DNA of 64,000 nt. Source: Venturia oleaginea (Eukaryota; Ascomycota; Dothideomycetes; Venturiales; Venturiaceae). The position numbers and the translations under genes were made by a program. Below are positions 11,346 through 21,237 of the stretch, one piece after another; positions within the stretch are counted from its first letter, which is position 1, and each line of letters opens with the position of its first letter. Under the pieces are notes generated by a model. The model had not been told where the DNA came from, did not search any database, and saw only the letters and a program-made list of their open reading frames with translations. Where the stretch lies: NCBI GenBank assembly GCA_013176395.1, contig JABMLP010000003.1:124001-188000 (forward strand), in the 5' to 3' direction.

Positions 11346-12733
11346 AGTGTGCCTTTTGCGGCTTCGCGGGGGCAACTCGGGCTTTGTGCAGGTGGGTGCA
11401 ATCCGGGCTTTGCGGGTTTGCAAAGGTCGCGCGAGTGCCTTGAGACGCGGCGACTGTGTGTAGAGGTTTGCGCGAGTGTGTTCAAGAGCTTGTTGTGTGT
11501 GTGTGTGTGTGTGAAAGTGTGTAAGAGACAAAGTTGAAGCTGAAGTGGAATTGTTGAAGAAAAAGAAACTCGGCAGAATGTTAGTTATACTATGGTACGG
11601 TACGCGTGCGCGTGCCTAAAATAGAAATATACATCCTCGTCCCATAGTTCCTCAAACATAGTTTATAGTTCTACCCCTTAGCTACCAACAAGTTTGCCTT
11701 TCCGCCCATAAGATAAAACGTTCCGCCCACAAAATAAAAGTTTCCGCCCACAGAATAAAACTGCTCATCCCTTCCTGACCCATTTCCTCCCTCTCAAATT
11801 CATTTGCACCCAACTGTATCCGTTCCACAAGTCGACTTCAACCTCGGAATGTTGGAATATTTACCGGTGAGTCCTCCACACCTGGCGTTGAACTTGTAGT
11901 GGCAAGTTCCACCACACTACACAACAATCAACATTAACATACATGATACACCCCAGCTCGGTAGCAGTGACTTGCCTGTACGTTTACTGTCCCTCCGTTG
12001 TAAATTGATCCACCTTCGGTGGTACAAGCGTCTTGCGTCGCTGAAACATCAACTTTCCCACTCATACTGCCATCGGTTCTACACTGGCATGCAAGAGCCG
12101 ATCTATAAAAGCGACGTCAAATTGAGGACACGCACAACTAGCAGTAGACTACTTACCCAGCCAGCCCGAGGACGAGCAATTGCTTCAACCCATACATGTT
12201 TAGATCGGGTCCCAAGTAATAATCAATGTGATTTCCAGGAAGAGGAAGAATCAGTCGTGCAGTCGAAGAGGTTGGAGTTGGGATGATGGAGTAAAGACGA
12301 CCGGCTCAGTGGCTTAAGATATACCATTATTTTTCCACAGATCCGATTGTATATCCTAAGATGGATCACAAGATAAGATCCACCTCCACTACTTGGTGGT
12401 GTCATTCGTAAACCTCATCCGGGCCAATTCCGAAGCAAGATTACTTACGACAATACTTTGATATACGATTCAGGATGTTTCTAGAACTTTATAAAGGTCC
12501 GAAAATTCTTACACCTCTTTCTTCGATACTTACACCCTCATTTTACTATTCTTACATACCTCCAGTCCGACCGGCTAGAGCTCGGCTCCAACAACATTTA
12601 TTAACAGACGCTCCGGTAAAGAGAAGTTGCCCTTCTTGATACGGATAGTGATGGGTTTAGTTGGAAATGCTTCGTCTGTATTTGAGACTACCATATAATC
12701 TGGCGAAGATACCTAGTCTCGTAGGTGAGGTAT
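11346..12733. other. Intergenic region, partly low complexity
   Basis: Contains a (GT)n run at about 11498-11517 and a three-copy repeat of about 21-23 bp at 11698-11763 (TTCCGCCCACAAAATAAAAG and variants). No coding signal stands out; the 104-codon plus frame at 11972-12286 has no recognisable domain. Confidence 0.55.
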
Positions 12734-12738
12734 CTAGT

Positions 12739-13175
12739 TGTTACGGATACTGTCACGTGGACATGTATTCGGTTGTATTCGGATGTATTTGATTGCATTC
12801 ATGTGCATTCAAATGCATGCCACTCTATCTCCTTATGATTGGTTGATCGTTACATAGATGATGTAAGATCACGTGTGGTTCATTTGCTTCATTCTTGGCG
12901 AAATGAACAAAATGAACATATTGAAGAGCTAGGATTTCTTAGGGGATGGATCTCTATATGAAGGACGAGACTCTGCTCCCTCAGTGTCTCGTATCTCCAC
13001 TCTCTCGTTACTTCGCTATTGCTTTTAGTTACTTAGCACAATTCACGACTCTTATATCTTGCAAGCTTCGCTTCACTTGTTTGATACGATATTGTCGCCC
13101 CGGACCACTTGAACCCTACTGTACGGATTAGCCAAATCCAGCTAGATTACTTTGAGTCATAGCCTCTGCGTAACA
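12739..13175. repeat. Solo LTR of a second LTR retrotransposon
   Basis: A 437-bp segment begins TGTTA and ends TAACA, a perfect 5-bp terminal inversion. It is flanked on both sides by CTAGT (12734-12738 and 13176-13180), a 5-bp target-site duplication. Inside lie a TATA-like CTCTATATGAAGG and a downstream pyrimidine-rich stretch, as expected for an LTR promoter. No internal retrotransposon sequence adjoins it, so it is probably a solo LTR left by LTR-LTR recombination. Its sequence is unrelated to the LTRs of the neighbouring element. The superfamily cannot be told from an LTR alone. Confidence 0.85.
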
Positions 13176-13180
13176 CTAGT

Positions 13181-13531
13181 TCTCTACCGTAGTAGTATGT
13201 TTTTAATACCGTTAATATCTTCCTACTAATACGGTTACAAAGAATACGCCCTAAGGTATAAGGGCAAATTCCTACTCTTTCCATGTAATTTCGCCACGAT
13301 AACAGATCGGATTAGAATTCTAAAGAAACGAACATTCTTTAGGGGGAAATCCTAAAGCTCGATTCTACCTCGGTTTGGAAAAGTAGAAAATATTTCCCGT
13401 GGAGGCCGGAACAACGTTATTTACCCCCTTCTACGGCATTAGATATCTTCGCCAGATTATACGAGACCTTCGTTATTGTAGCACGTGTATGAACCGATTT
13501 GACGTGGATATTATTCTCAGGTTTTTGACTA
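13181..13531. other. Intergenic stretch; right part belongs to a dispersed repeat
   Basis: No coding signal. From about 13500 the sequence (ACGTGGATATTATTCTCAG, then GTTTTTGAC) matches about 34671-34700 and forms the left end of the interrupted dispersed repeat copy A. Confidence 0.6.
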
Positions 13532-13540
13532 CATAGCTGC

Positions 13541-13744
13541 TGTCATGATCGAACTATGTTGGTATTCGAATGCAGTTAAACGTAGTTAAATGTGGTGGTT
13601 CTGCTCGATCAGGTCTAGCGCGAGACTGGTCGCAAGTACTTAGACTCGTCTCTACCTCTTAGTTAGCTCCTCATCCTTACAACTTCGCACATCCCATAGA
13701 ATTCAAGTCATGCTTCCAAGTCAAGTCCAAGGTCAAACGTGACA
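13541..13744 (+). repeat. 5' LTR
   Basis: 204 bp, TGTCA to TGACA, identical to 19451-19654. It holds ATCCTTACAA at 13673-13682, which is the exact complement of the presumed primer-binding site just downstream of the LTR. Confidence 0.95.
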
Positions 13745-13746
13745 GT

Positions 13747-13756
13747 TTGTAAGGAT
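13747..13756 (+). promoter_or_regulatory. Putative self-priming primer-binding site
   Basis: TTGTAAGGAT starts three bases after the 5' LTR and is the reverse complement of ATCCTTACAA at 13673-13682 inside the LTR. Tf1/sushi-type elements prime reverse transcription with the 5' end of their own mRNA annealed to such a site. No TGG-type tRNA-complementary sequence is visible there. Confidence 0.65.
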
Positions 13757-13816
13757 CCCTTTTCATGATAAAAGTCGGGCTGCTATTGTCTACGCAGCCA
13801 ACAAACCTCACCAACT

Positions 13817-15389
13817 ATGCCCCGAATTCTCGACCTTCCCTCCCTTGCGGACGATACTACCACCCTCGAAAACAGTACTCTCGAAAACCCCCTAGCCTTC
13901 TACGACTTCTCTATAACCCCTAGACTCGCAGCAACCCTTACTCAGAAGATCCAAGCTACCTTTACAACCCCGGCGGACGAAGCCTCAGTCAACGAAAATG
14001 AATACGTCCCAGTCTCACACGTTACTCTCGACCGCGCTTCGGCGCTCCCACTCCTCCAGCTTTTAGCTACCATCTCCCATATGTTCAACACAGCCCAGCG
14101 AGACCAGGATACCATGTCCCGTTCAATTCAAGAACTCAAGCTCGAAGCCTCTGAGAACGAAGCTCGCGCCCTTCGAGCAGAACTCCAGGGCGTTACTTCT
14201 CGCGAAATCTCCGCCCCTCGACCAACCCAAGGCGACATCTCTATCTTTGAAGGAGATAAAAACAAATACAAGAGCTGGCTCTTAGACCTCCGGATAAAAC
14301 TCAGCGCAGACTCCAAAGCATTCCCTTCAGTAAACTCACAAGTTACTTACGCCTTCAATCGACTTGACGACAAGTGCAAATCCACAATTCGCCCATACTA
14401 CAACGAAACTACGAATTCATGGCCTTTTGAATCCCTCGACGAATTTATCTCAAAACTCAACGACAGCTACGCTCCTCGTTTCGATACTCAAGATGCTATG
14501 AATAAGCTGCAGAACCACAAGATGGCAAACCGAACATTTGCTACTTACGCCGCAGACTTCCGACGCCTACTCCAAGAAGCCGGAATCACCCTCCCTCACG
14601 TCTCAGAACCCGCAAACCCCTTGGAACAACTTATGATTGTCAACTTTCGCAACGGCCTGAGCGCAGAACTCAGCGGAGCAATGATTCACGTCCCTACGAC
14701 AAAGAAACTGGAGGAGTTAATCGATCTGTGCCACAACTGCGAAGCCAACATGAAACAATTCGAGAAAATCTCTCGAGCTCGAAAAGCTCCCGTATTCTCA
14801 GGATCATCTACATCAGCTACCGCTCCCTCTGCATCCCAACGCGCATTCCTAGTCTCCCCCGCCACTTCTCACGCTCTCGGAGATGCCATGGACATTTCAG
14901 TTATGAACCTCAACGGTAGTGCCGGCGCCGACATAGGTACCTGCCTCCCGTCTCTCCATGAAACCAATTGCATCCTGGACCCTGGAAGAGAAAGCCGCCA
15001 ATATTCAATGGCGAAAGACCAACAACCGTTGCGGATACTGCGGAGAGCCCGTAGTAATTATGCCTAATGGTCAGAAGCACATCGCCGCCGTATGCCCTAA
15101 GAAAGCCCAGCGTGGACGCCCCTCCAATCAGTTCACTACTCCCAACCAGTTCGCCAGTGACCCCATGTAGTTTGGCAACTCCCGAGCTCGAAACTTCATT
15201 CCCCCTATGAGCTTTAGCAATATGAGTATGTCAGGAGCATCGGGAGCGTATCCACAGAACGTCCAGACTTCCCGGATCACTCAAGGCCCTGAAGAACGCT
15301 CAGGTTCTACCGCCTCTTCTAGCACCACAAGCTACGGCTTCGGATCAGCCCCATACACCCCGAGTTCGGAAAACTCACAGTCTCGTTGA
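13817..15389 (+). pseudogene. Gag of the LTR element, frame-shifted and interrupted
   Basis: The first frame (13817-15067) encodes about 373 residues of matrix/capsid type, including the gag core (FEGDKNKYKSWL, then FDTQDAMNKLQNHKM). Gag homology then continues in the +1 frame from about 14937. That frame holds a zinc-knuckle-like run (CGYC, then a spacer, His and Cys) with an unusually long spacer: C-x2-C-x12-H-x4-C instead of C-x2-C-x4-H-x4-C. In this second frame a TAG at 15168-15170 interrupts the protein, and the frame resumes to a TGA at 15387-15389. The pol frame overlaps the gag end by about 67 bases in the -1 frame. The first shift may be a mutation or a recoding site; the TAG is most simply a C-to-T change in a CAG codon. 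Confidence 0.8.
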
Positions 15390-18300
15390 AAAGACGTTCA
15401 TCGAGACACGACAACAAATCGAAACGACATGTTCTTCACATCAGCTCGGCAGTTCTAGGTTACTCAGAGAAATCAACAGGAGAGATTGATGGACCAGTAG
15501 ACTCTAGACCAATCATAGTCCCAATTACACTTGATGAATCGATCAAAACCCTCGCCGCTACTGATTCCTTTGCCACAGGAAGTTTCATAGACCTCGATTT
15601 TGCGCAATCCCACGGCTTTCCCTTTATTCCCCTCGAAAACCCCCGCCGTCTCAAAGCCTTTGACGGCGAACAGGCATCCTCTGCACCCTCTTACGTTACT
15701 CACGAAATCCACGTCTCCGTCAGAACCGGAGAACACCACCTCGAAACCACGAAATTCTTTGTTACCCGTCTCGGCTCCGCAGCAGTCATCTTTGGCACTC
15801 CCTGGATGAACCTCCACGGTGTGAAACTCGATTTTGAGAATCGTAGTATTCACTTCGGTACCCACTGTTCTAAGAAATGTTTTCAGGGCCACAAGGGCTC
15901 TGTTGAGTATATCCCGCTCCCGTTTGGTGCCCGCGCACCGCCTCAAGAAACCCCGGACTCTCCTCGCGATTGGAAGATTGTCAACTCTCACGCTTTTCAA
16001 TGGAATTCTAAGCAGCCCAATGCTCAAATCTACGCAATCAGTATTCAAGATATCGATAAATTTCTGGCGAAGAAACCAGATTACAAAGACCCTCGCCCCC
16101 AATTACCCAAAGACCTTCACGACCTCGCGCACGCTTTTAACAGAAAAGCTGCTGATTCACTGCCCCCTTCACGCCTCGTCGACCACAAAATCGAAATTCA
16201 AGAAGACAAGAAAGACCAGTTACCCAACGCTCCTCTCTACGGTATGTCCCAGAACGAACTCAAATGCCTCCGGAAATGGCTGGAGGAGAATTTGGGAAAA
16301 GGTTTAATCAGAAAAAGCCAGTTCGACGTCAGTTCCCCATGTATCTTTGTCAAAAAACCAGGTGGTGGTCTGCGATTCTGCGTAGACTACCGAAAACTCA
16401 ACGCCATTACTCGAAAAAACCGATACCCTATTCCCTTACTCCGCGAAACCCTAGACAAACTCAGCAAAGTCAAGTACTTCACGAAGATCGATATTATCTC
16501 AGCATTCAACGCACTCCGAGTCCACCCCGACAGCGTTCCTCTCACTGCATTCAGAACCCGCTTCGGTCTGTTCGAATCTCTAGTTATGAACTTCGGCCTC
16601 TGCAATGCCCCGGCGACCTGGCAGTCGTATATTAACGAACAACTTAAAGACTTCCTCGACGTTTTCTGCACCGCGTACCTCGACGACATCCTAATCTACA
16701 GCGAAACTCTCGAAGAGCATAAAATTCAAGTGCGGCAGGTTATCGAACGAATGCACGCAGCAGGACTCAACATCGACATCGACAAATGCGAATTCTACCA
16801 GACAGAAGTCAAATTTCTCGGTTTAATTATCACAGACCACGGAATCCGGATGGACCCGGACAAAGTCAAAACAATCATTGATTGGCAATACTGTACCACT
16901 CGCCACGACGTCCAATCCTTCCTCGGTTTTGCCAATATCTACCGCCGTTTTATTTTCAATTACTCCTCCACCGCGAAACCTCTTATCGACTTACTGAAAA
17001 AAGACAAGCCGTTCTACTTCGGCCCAAAACAGCGCGCCGCTTTTGATAAACTCCAAGAAGCCTTCATCTCCGCACCAATCTTCGCACATTTCGACCCTAC
17101 AAAGAAGTGTATTGTCGAAACAGACGCCTCCGACTGGGTAGGCGCTGGAGTACTCTCACAAATCGGCAATGACGGTTTGCTACACTCCGTCGCCTTCTTC
17201 TCTCACAAGTTCACACCCCAGGAGTGTAATTTCGAAATCTACGACAAAGAACTCCTAGCAATCATTCGCGCATTTGAAGAGTGGCGAGGAGAGCTCGAAG
17301 GAACTGAAGACCCGATCGAAGTTATTACAGACCACCGAAACCTCGAATACTACATGTCAACCAAAAAAATCACTCGCCGACAAGCCCGTTGGGCCGAATT
17401 CCTCTCCCAATTCCACTTCGAAATCAAATGGAGACCAGGAAAAGATACTACGAAACCCGACGCCTTGACCCGTCGCTCCCAAGACCTCCCCTCAAACGTA
17501 TCCGACCCGCGTATCCAGCACCAGTCACAGGTTATGCTTAAACCCCACACACTTGACCCTAAGATTCGAAAAGAACTAGCGCTCCAAGTCCACAATCTTT
17601 CATTATGCCCAGTTACACTTCGTGACCATTCCTCTCCACAAGACTTCGAGAAAAACCCAGACTACCGCGACTCTTCCGAAAATGACGGGGACGAATCCCT
17701 TGAGCCCCTCAACGATATATGGAACAAACCTAGCAACGACGCAGTAGCTGAAGAACAAACCCCAACCACCCCGTTCTCCCCTCCGGACATATTCATCCCT
17801 TCGCAAGACCCAGACGACGAAGAGCTTATTTGGGACGAAGACAAGTTTGAAGAACTCTACGCTAGAGCGTTGACTAAAGACAAAGAACCACGCGAAGTCT
17901 TGAAAAAACTACGCGACGGCAAAACCCACCACCGAACGTTGCGGATGCAGGACTGCGAAGAACGCGACGGCCGCCTTTGGTATAAAAAGTGTCTATTTAT
18001 TCCCCAAGACGATACACTACAAGCATACATTCTGAAAGCGAACCACGACTGTAATGTCGCAGGTCACCCGGGTAAAGCTAACAACTTCCTCAAACTCCGC
18101 AAGTTCTACTACTGGCATGGCATGCACGTCACCTCGGACAAATGGGTCTCACGATGCGACGCCCGTCGACGCGCAAAACCGAGCAACCTAATGTACCAAG
18201 GACTCCTCAACACTCTCGAAGCCCCTCAATGAAGATGGGAAGACATCCAGATGGACTTCATTACCGATTTACCTGCTACACGCAAAGGAGGTAATACCTG

Positions 18301-19366
18301 CCTCTTAGTAATTGTCGATCGCCTCACCAAAATCAAGCACCTTATCCCCTGCCAAAAACTCCCAGAAGCCCGCGAATGCGCCTTACTCTTTCTCCAACAC
18401 GTCTACCGCCTCCACGGCTTACCTCGAAGCATTATCTCCGACCGAGGATCCCAATTCGTTGCTATCCTCTGGAAAGTACTCTGCAAACGCCTCGGAATCC
18501 GAATCCGCCTCTCTACCAGTTTCCACCCCGAGACAGATGGCGGGACCGAGCGAGCGAATGCCCAAGTCGAAATCTACATCCGTGCTTACTGCAATTATCA
18601 ACAAGATGATTGGGACGAATGGTTACCACTCTGCGAATTCGTGATCAACAACACACCCTCCAATGCAACAAAACTCACACCATTTTTTGCCGCCTACGGC
18701 TACGATCCACGCTCCGGATTGGAAGCGCCAATTCAACCAGACCGTAACGCCTCTCGCCACGAAATTACCGAGACACGAAAAGCTAATTCCATGGCTGACT
18801 TCATGGCAAACCTTGAGAAGATTTGCTACAACGAGATCCGCCACGCCAGCGCTACCTACGAATATTTCAAGGACAAACATCGGCTTGGTTCTCCAAACTA
18901 CAAAGTTGGTGACTGGGTTTGGCTAAACCTCAAGAATATCAAGACCACGCGCCCATCCAAAAAGTTCGACTGCAAGTTCGCCGGCAAATTCAAGATTCTA
19001 CAAGCCCTAGACCACGACGCTTACAAACTCGAGCTCCCTACTTCTATGCATTGCCATCCCGTCTTTCATACAAATCTGCTGCTCCCTGCCTACCCCCCTT
19101 CCGACAGGATGTTTCCAAACCAGAATGACTCGCAACCTCCTCCCGTCGATGTTGAAGAAAACGATGGAATCTACACCCTGGATGAAGTCGTTGATTCACG
19201 ATTCAACAAAGCTACGAAGAGATTTGACTACAAGGTTAAATGGGAAGGCTATTACTTACCGACATGGGAACCCCTTCAATTCTTGCACAACGCAAAGAGC
19301 GCGGTTGATGAATTTCACCCGAGATATCCAAGAAAACCAAAACCAACCGGGTACAGGCCTGGTTAG
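15323..19366 (+). pseudogene. Pol of the LTR element (PR-RT-RH-IN-chromodomain) with one TGA
   Basis: One reading frame broken by TGA at 18230-18232. Protease region: the active-site motif reads DSFATGSFID, where D-S/T-G is expected. Reverse transcriptase: PCIFVKKPGGGLRFCVDYR, then the catalytic YLDD. RNase H: VETDASDWVGAGVLS through DHRNLEYY. Integrase: an HHCC domain in which the second Cys appears as Arg (SRCDARRRAKPS), then the D,D-35-E core (MDFITDLP, ISDRGSQFV, HPETDGGTERAN). The GPY/F module reads GKF. The C-terminus (IYTLDEVVDSRF, VKWEGYYLPTWEP) is a chromodomain, which in such elements steers integration to modified chromatin. The frame has no good AUG and is probably reached by -1 frameshifting from gag. 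Confidence 0.92.
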
Positions 19367-19450
19367 GATTCGATCATGCTTCAAGTTTGTCAGTCACCTC
19401 GCCAAATAGTTCAGTTTGAACCATTGCGCCTCGGCCTTGTTGGGGGGTAC

Positions 19451-19654
19451 TGTCATGATCGAACTATGTTGGTATTCGAATGCAGTTAAACGTAGTTAAA
19501 TGTGGTGGTTCTGCTCGATCAGGTCTAGCGCGAGACTGGTCGCAAGTACTTAGACTCGTCTCTACCTCTTAGTTAGCTCCTCATCCTTACAACTTCGCAC
19601 ATCCCATAGAATTCAAGTCATGCTTCCAAGTCAAGTCCAAGGTCAAACGTGACA
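19451..19654 (+). repeat. 3' LTR
   Basis: Identical to 13541-13744 and followed by the second GCTGC target copy at 19655-19659. Preceded by a G-rich tract (TTGGGGGGTAC). Confidence 0.95.
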
Positions 19655-19818
19655 GCTGCGGGCTAGGGTGGTTTTACGCCGTAAACTTTTCTCAAACAGT
19701 AGATTAACCGCAACTTTACGGTTGCAAAAAAATACAACCGTAAGTTTACTGTTAATCTACTGTTTCAGCTAAAGTCTAAAAAGTTTACGGTTTAAAACAA
19801 CTTCAACCTGCGGCTATG

Positions 19819-20058
19819 TAGCTAACTAGAGAGCTCAACCATAGAGCGGAATCTAGCTGAAGCACGTAGATTAACACCTCCTCTTACATAGTATAGACGG
19901 CTAAGTAGTCTCCATAGCTAATAAATGCCTCTAAAGTGGCCCTATCCGAGTCCTCCGCCGTCAGTGCTTCATCACCTTGGCGTAGATCAGAATTGCGGAC
20001 GTCACTCGTCAGTCGGTCAAAAGACTTGAGAATTCCCACGTTGATGCATATGCACAAC
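19819..20058. repeat. Dispersed repeat copy A, right part
   Basis: Continues the repeat begun at about 13500. The segment 19957-20058 (GCCGTCAGTGCTTCATCACC through ACGTTGATGCA) is closely similar to 34997-35109. The repeat is non-coding and its class is unknown. Confidence 0.75.
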
Positions 20059-20687
20059 CGACAATAACGATAGGATGTTTAGTACATTACATATTTATTA
20101 GGGGCCAACATGCGAGTTGATTACTTGGTACGTATTTACGGAGGGTCATTTCTAGGCCCATGACCAAGGATAGAGGACACGGTGCTTAAAGGAGTGGAAG
20201 GTACTTTGGGAGGACCATCTGGTAATGTAGTGTTAGCGAGGCTGAAGTTTGCTAATTCATGGCCTCCCATTCAAATTCCGCTAGCAAAGGCTGGACGAAA
20301 CCATAGTCAAAGGATAACAACCACAGACCTAGTCTATCGGTTTAGAGCTGGCATGTGCAATGGAAGATTTTGGATTGGGGAACCGAAAAAATGCATACTT
20401 GCCCACAAGAACTTAGATCTACCCTATATTCTCGTTAATATCGGTTAGCCTACATAGCTAGACAACCACAGGCCCGATTAAGGTACCGAGAAAGGGATCT
20501 ACGTAAGAAAGAGACTCTCGAGCTTTCAGCGAAAATCTTCTTCGGGCCAGATTCGCTCTGACTTTGAGAAGGAGAGAAAGATGTCCATGTGAAGGCTTCG
20601 GACCCACCCGCCTCCACTGCTAGAGCCACCGCCAGTGCCTCGGGAGTGTTAGCTTTTAAGATTGACAAGAGCGATGCTCTAGAAGAG
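20059..20687. other. Intergenic region
   Basis: An 88-codon plus frame at 20182-20448 has no recognisable domain. The rest is presumed 3' flank of the RRM relic. Nothing else was recognised. Confidence 0.45.
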
Positions 20688-21237
20688 TTACTTGACTGGA
20701 TTGCGCTGACCAGCTTGGTATCCCGCGCCACCGCTGTAACTTCCGCCACTGCCACGATCTTGATTGTAACCTCCCTGACCACCGAATACTCCTTCTCCTC
20801 CAGAGCGACCGCAATCATCAGCAGATGCCTTGTCAATGCGAATAGTTCGACCATCAAATCTATAAGTGCAGTTTCGGTTAGAATGTGTACAAGCAAGTTC
20901 AAGAGAGCTTTGTTCCACGGCAAAAACATACCCCGCGCGGTTCATTTTGGCAATAGCAATATCAGCGTCTTCGTTTGAAGCATACCGAACGAAAACGAAG
21001 CCACGGCTCTGTCCTGTATCGCGGTCCTTGACAACCGTCTGGAAGGACATCGTATTAGTATGTAGCAAAGAATATTAAACATTTGGGCAATCATACCGCT
21101 TCTTCTACCGCGCCAAATCCGAAATTTGGCGCGAAGCTTCTCGTCGCTTGTGTCCCAAGATAGACCACTGTTGAGGAGTTAGTGAAGTCCAGCGGGACAG
21201 GTATGGAACACTCACCCTACGAAAAGTTTGACACCAT
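20688..21237 (-). pseudogene. Glycine-rich RRM RNA-binding protein, broken copy
   Basis: The family layout (one RRM, then a Gly-rich tail) is clear across four exons. Exon 1 (21216-21237) gives the RNP2 strand KLFVGG; exon 2 is 21097-21167; exon 3 begins at 21038 with VVKDRDTGQSRGFVFVRY (RNP1); exon 4 gives FDGRTIRIDKAS and a GG/GY-rich tail. Introns keep proper motifs: GTGAGT...CAACAG, GTATGA...CTTCCAG and GTATGT...TTCTAAC...TATAG. Two small indels break the frame: one base is missing between the only nearby ATG and KLFVGG, and exon 2 is two bases out of phase between LRAKF and FGAVEEA. Intact relatives bind RNA and affect splicing or stress responses. An unusual start or splice site could still rescue it, but I favour recent pseudogenisation. 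Confidence 0.65.

Larger units (their letters stand above)
13541..19654 (+). mobile_element. Chromodomain Ty3/gypsy LTR retrotransposon
   Basis: A 6114-bp element with two 204-bp LTRs that are identical base for base as read. Ends are TGTCA...TGACA, and GCTGC is duplicated at 13536-13540 and 19655-19659. Coding order is gag, protease, reverse transcriptase, RNase H, integrase, chromodomain, the order of Metaviridae chromoviruses. A G-rich tract (GGGGGG) ends just before the 3' LTR and fits a polypurine tract. Identical LTRs imply very recent insertion, yet the coding region carries an internal TAG, a TGA and changed conserved residues, so this copy looks unable to move by itself. Confidence 0.95.
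13532..19818. mobile_element. Foldback MITE (168 bp), split by the LTR retrotransposon
   Basis: The element is 13532-13540 plus 19660-19818; the retrotransposon and one target duplication separate the parts. The joined ends are inverted repeats: CATAGCTGCGGG on the left against CATAGCCGCAGG as the complement of the right end. The whole element folds back. Stems pair 19679-19690 with 19779-19790 exactly, and 19694-19724 with 19735-19765 with about five mismatches. A loop of about ten A-rich bases separates the arms. TA flanks both ends (13530-13531 and 19819-19820), the target preference of Tc1/mariner/pogo transposases. It has no coding capacity. Confidence 0.85.

Noticed and set aside
11064..11531. 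Repetitive minus-strand frames rich in SYTKLHKATQ
   Set aside because: Produced by the TAGCTTTG minisatellite reading through without stops; not a protein.
15386..15388. TTG as an initiation codon for pol
   Set aside because: The pol frame is open further upstream and overlaps gag, so frameshifting is a better explanation than a TTG start.
20450..20929. 159-codon minus-strand frame over the RRM relic
   Set aside because: It lies in a different frame from the RRM homology and has no motif of its own.
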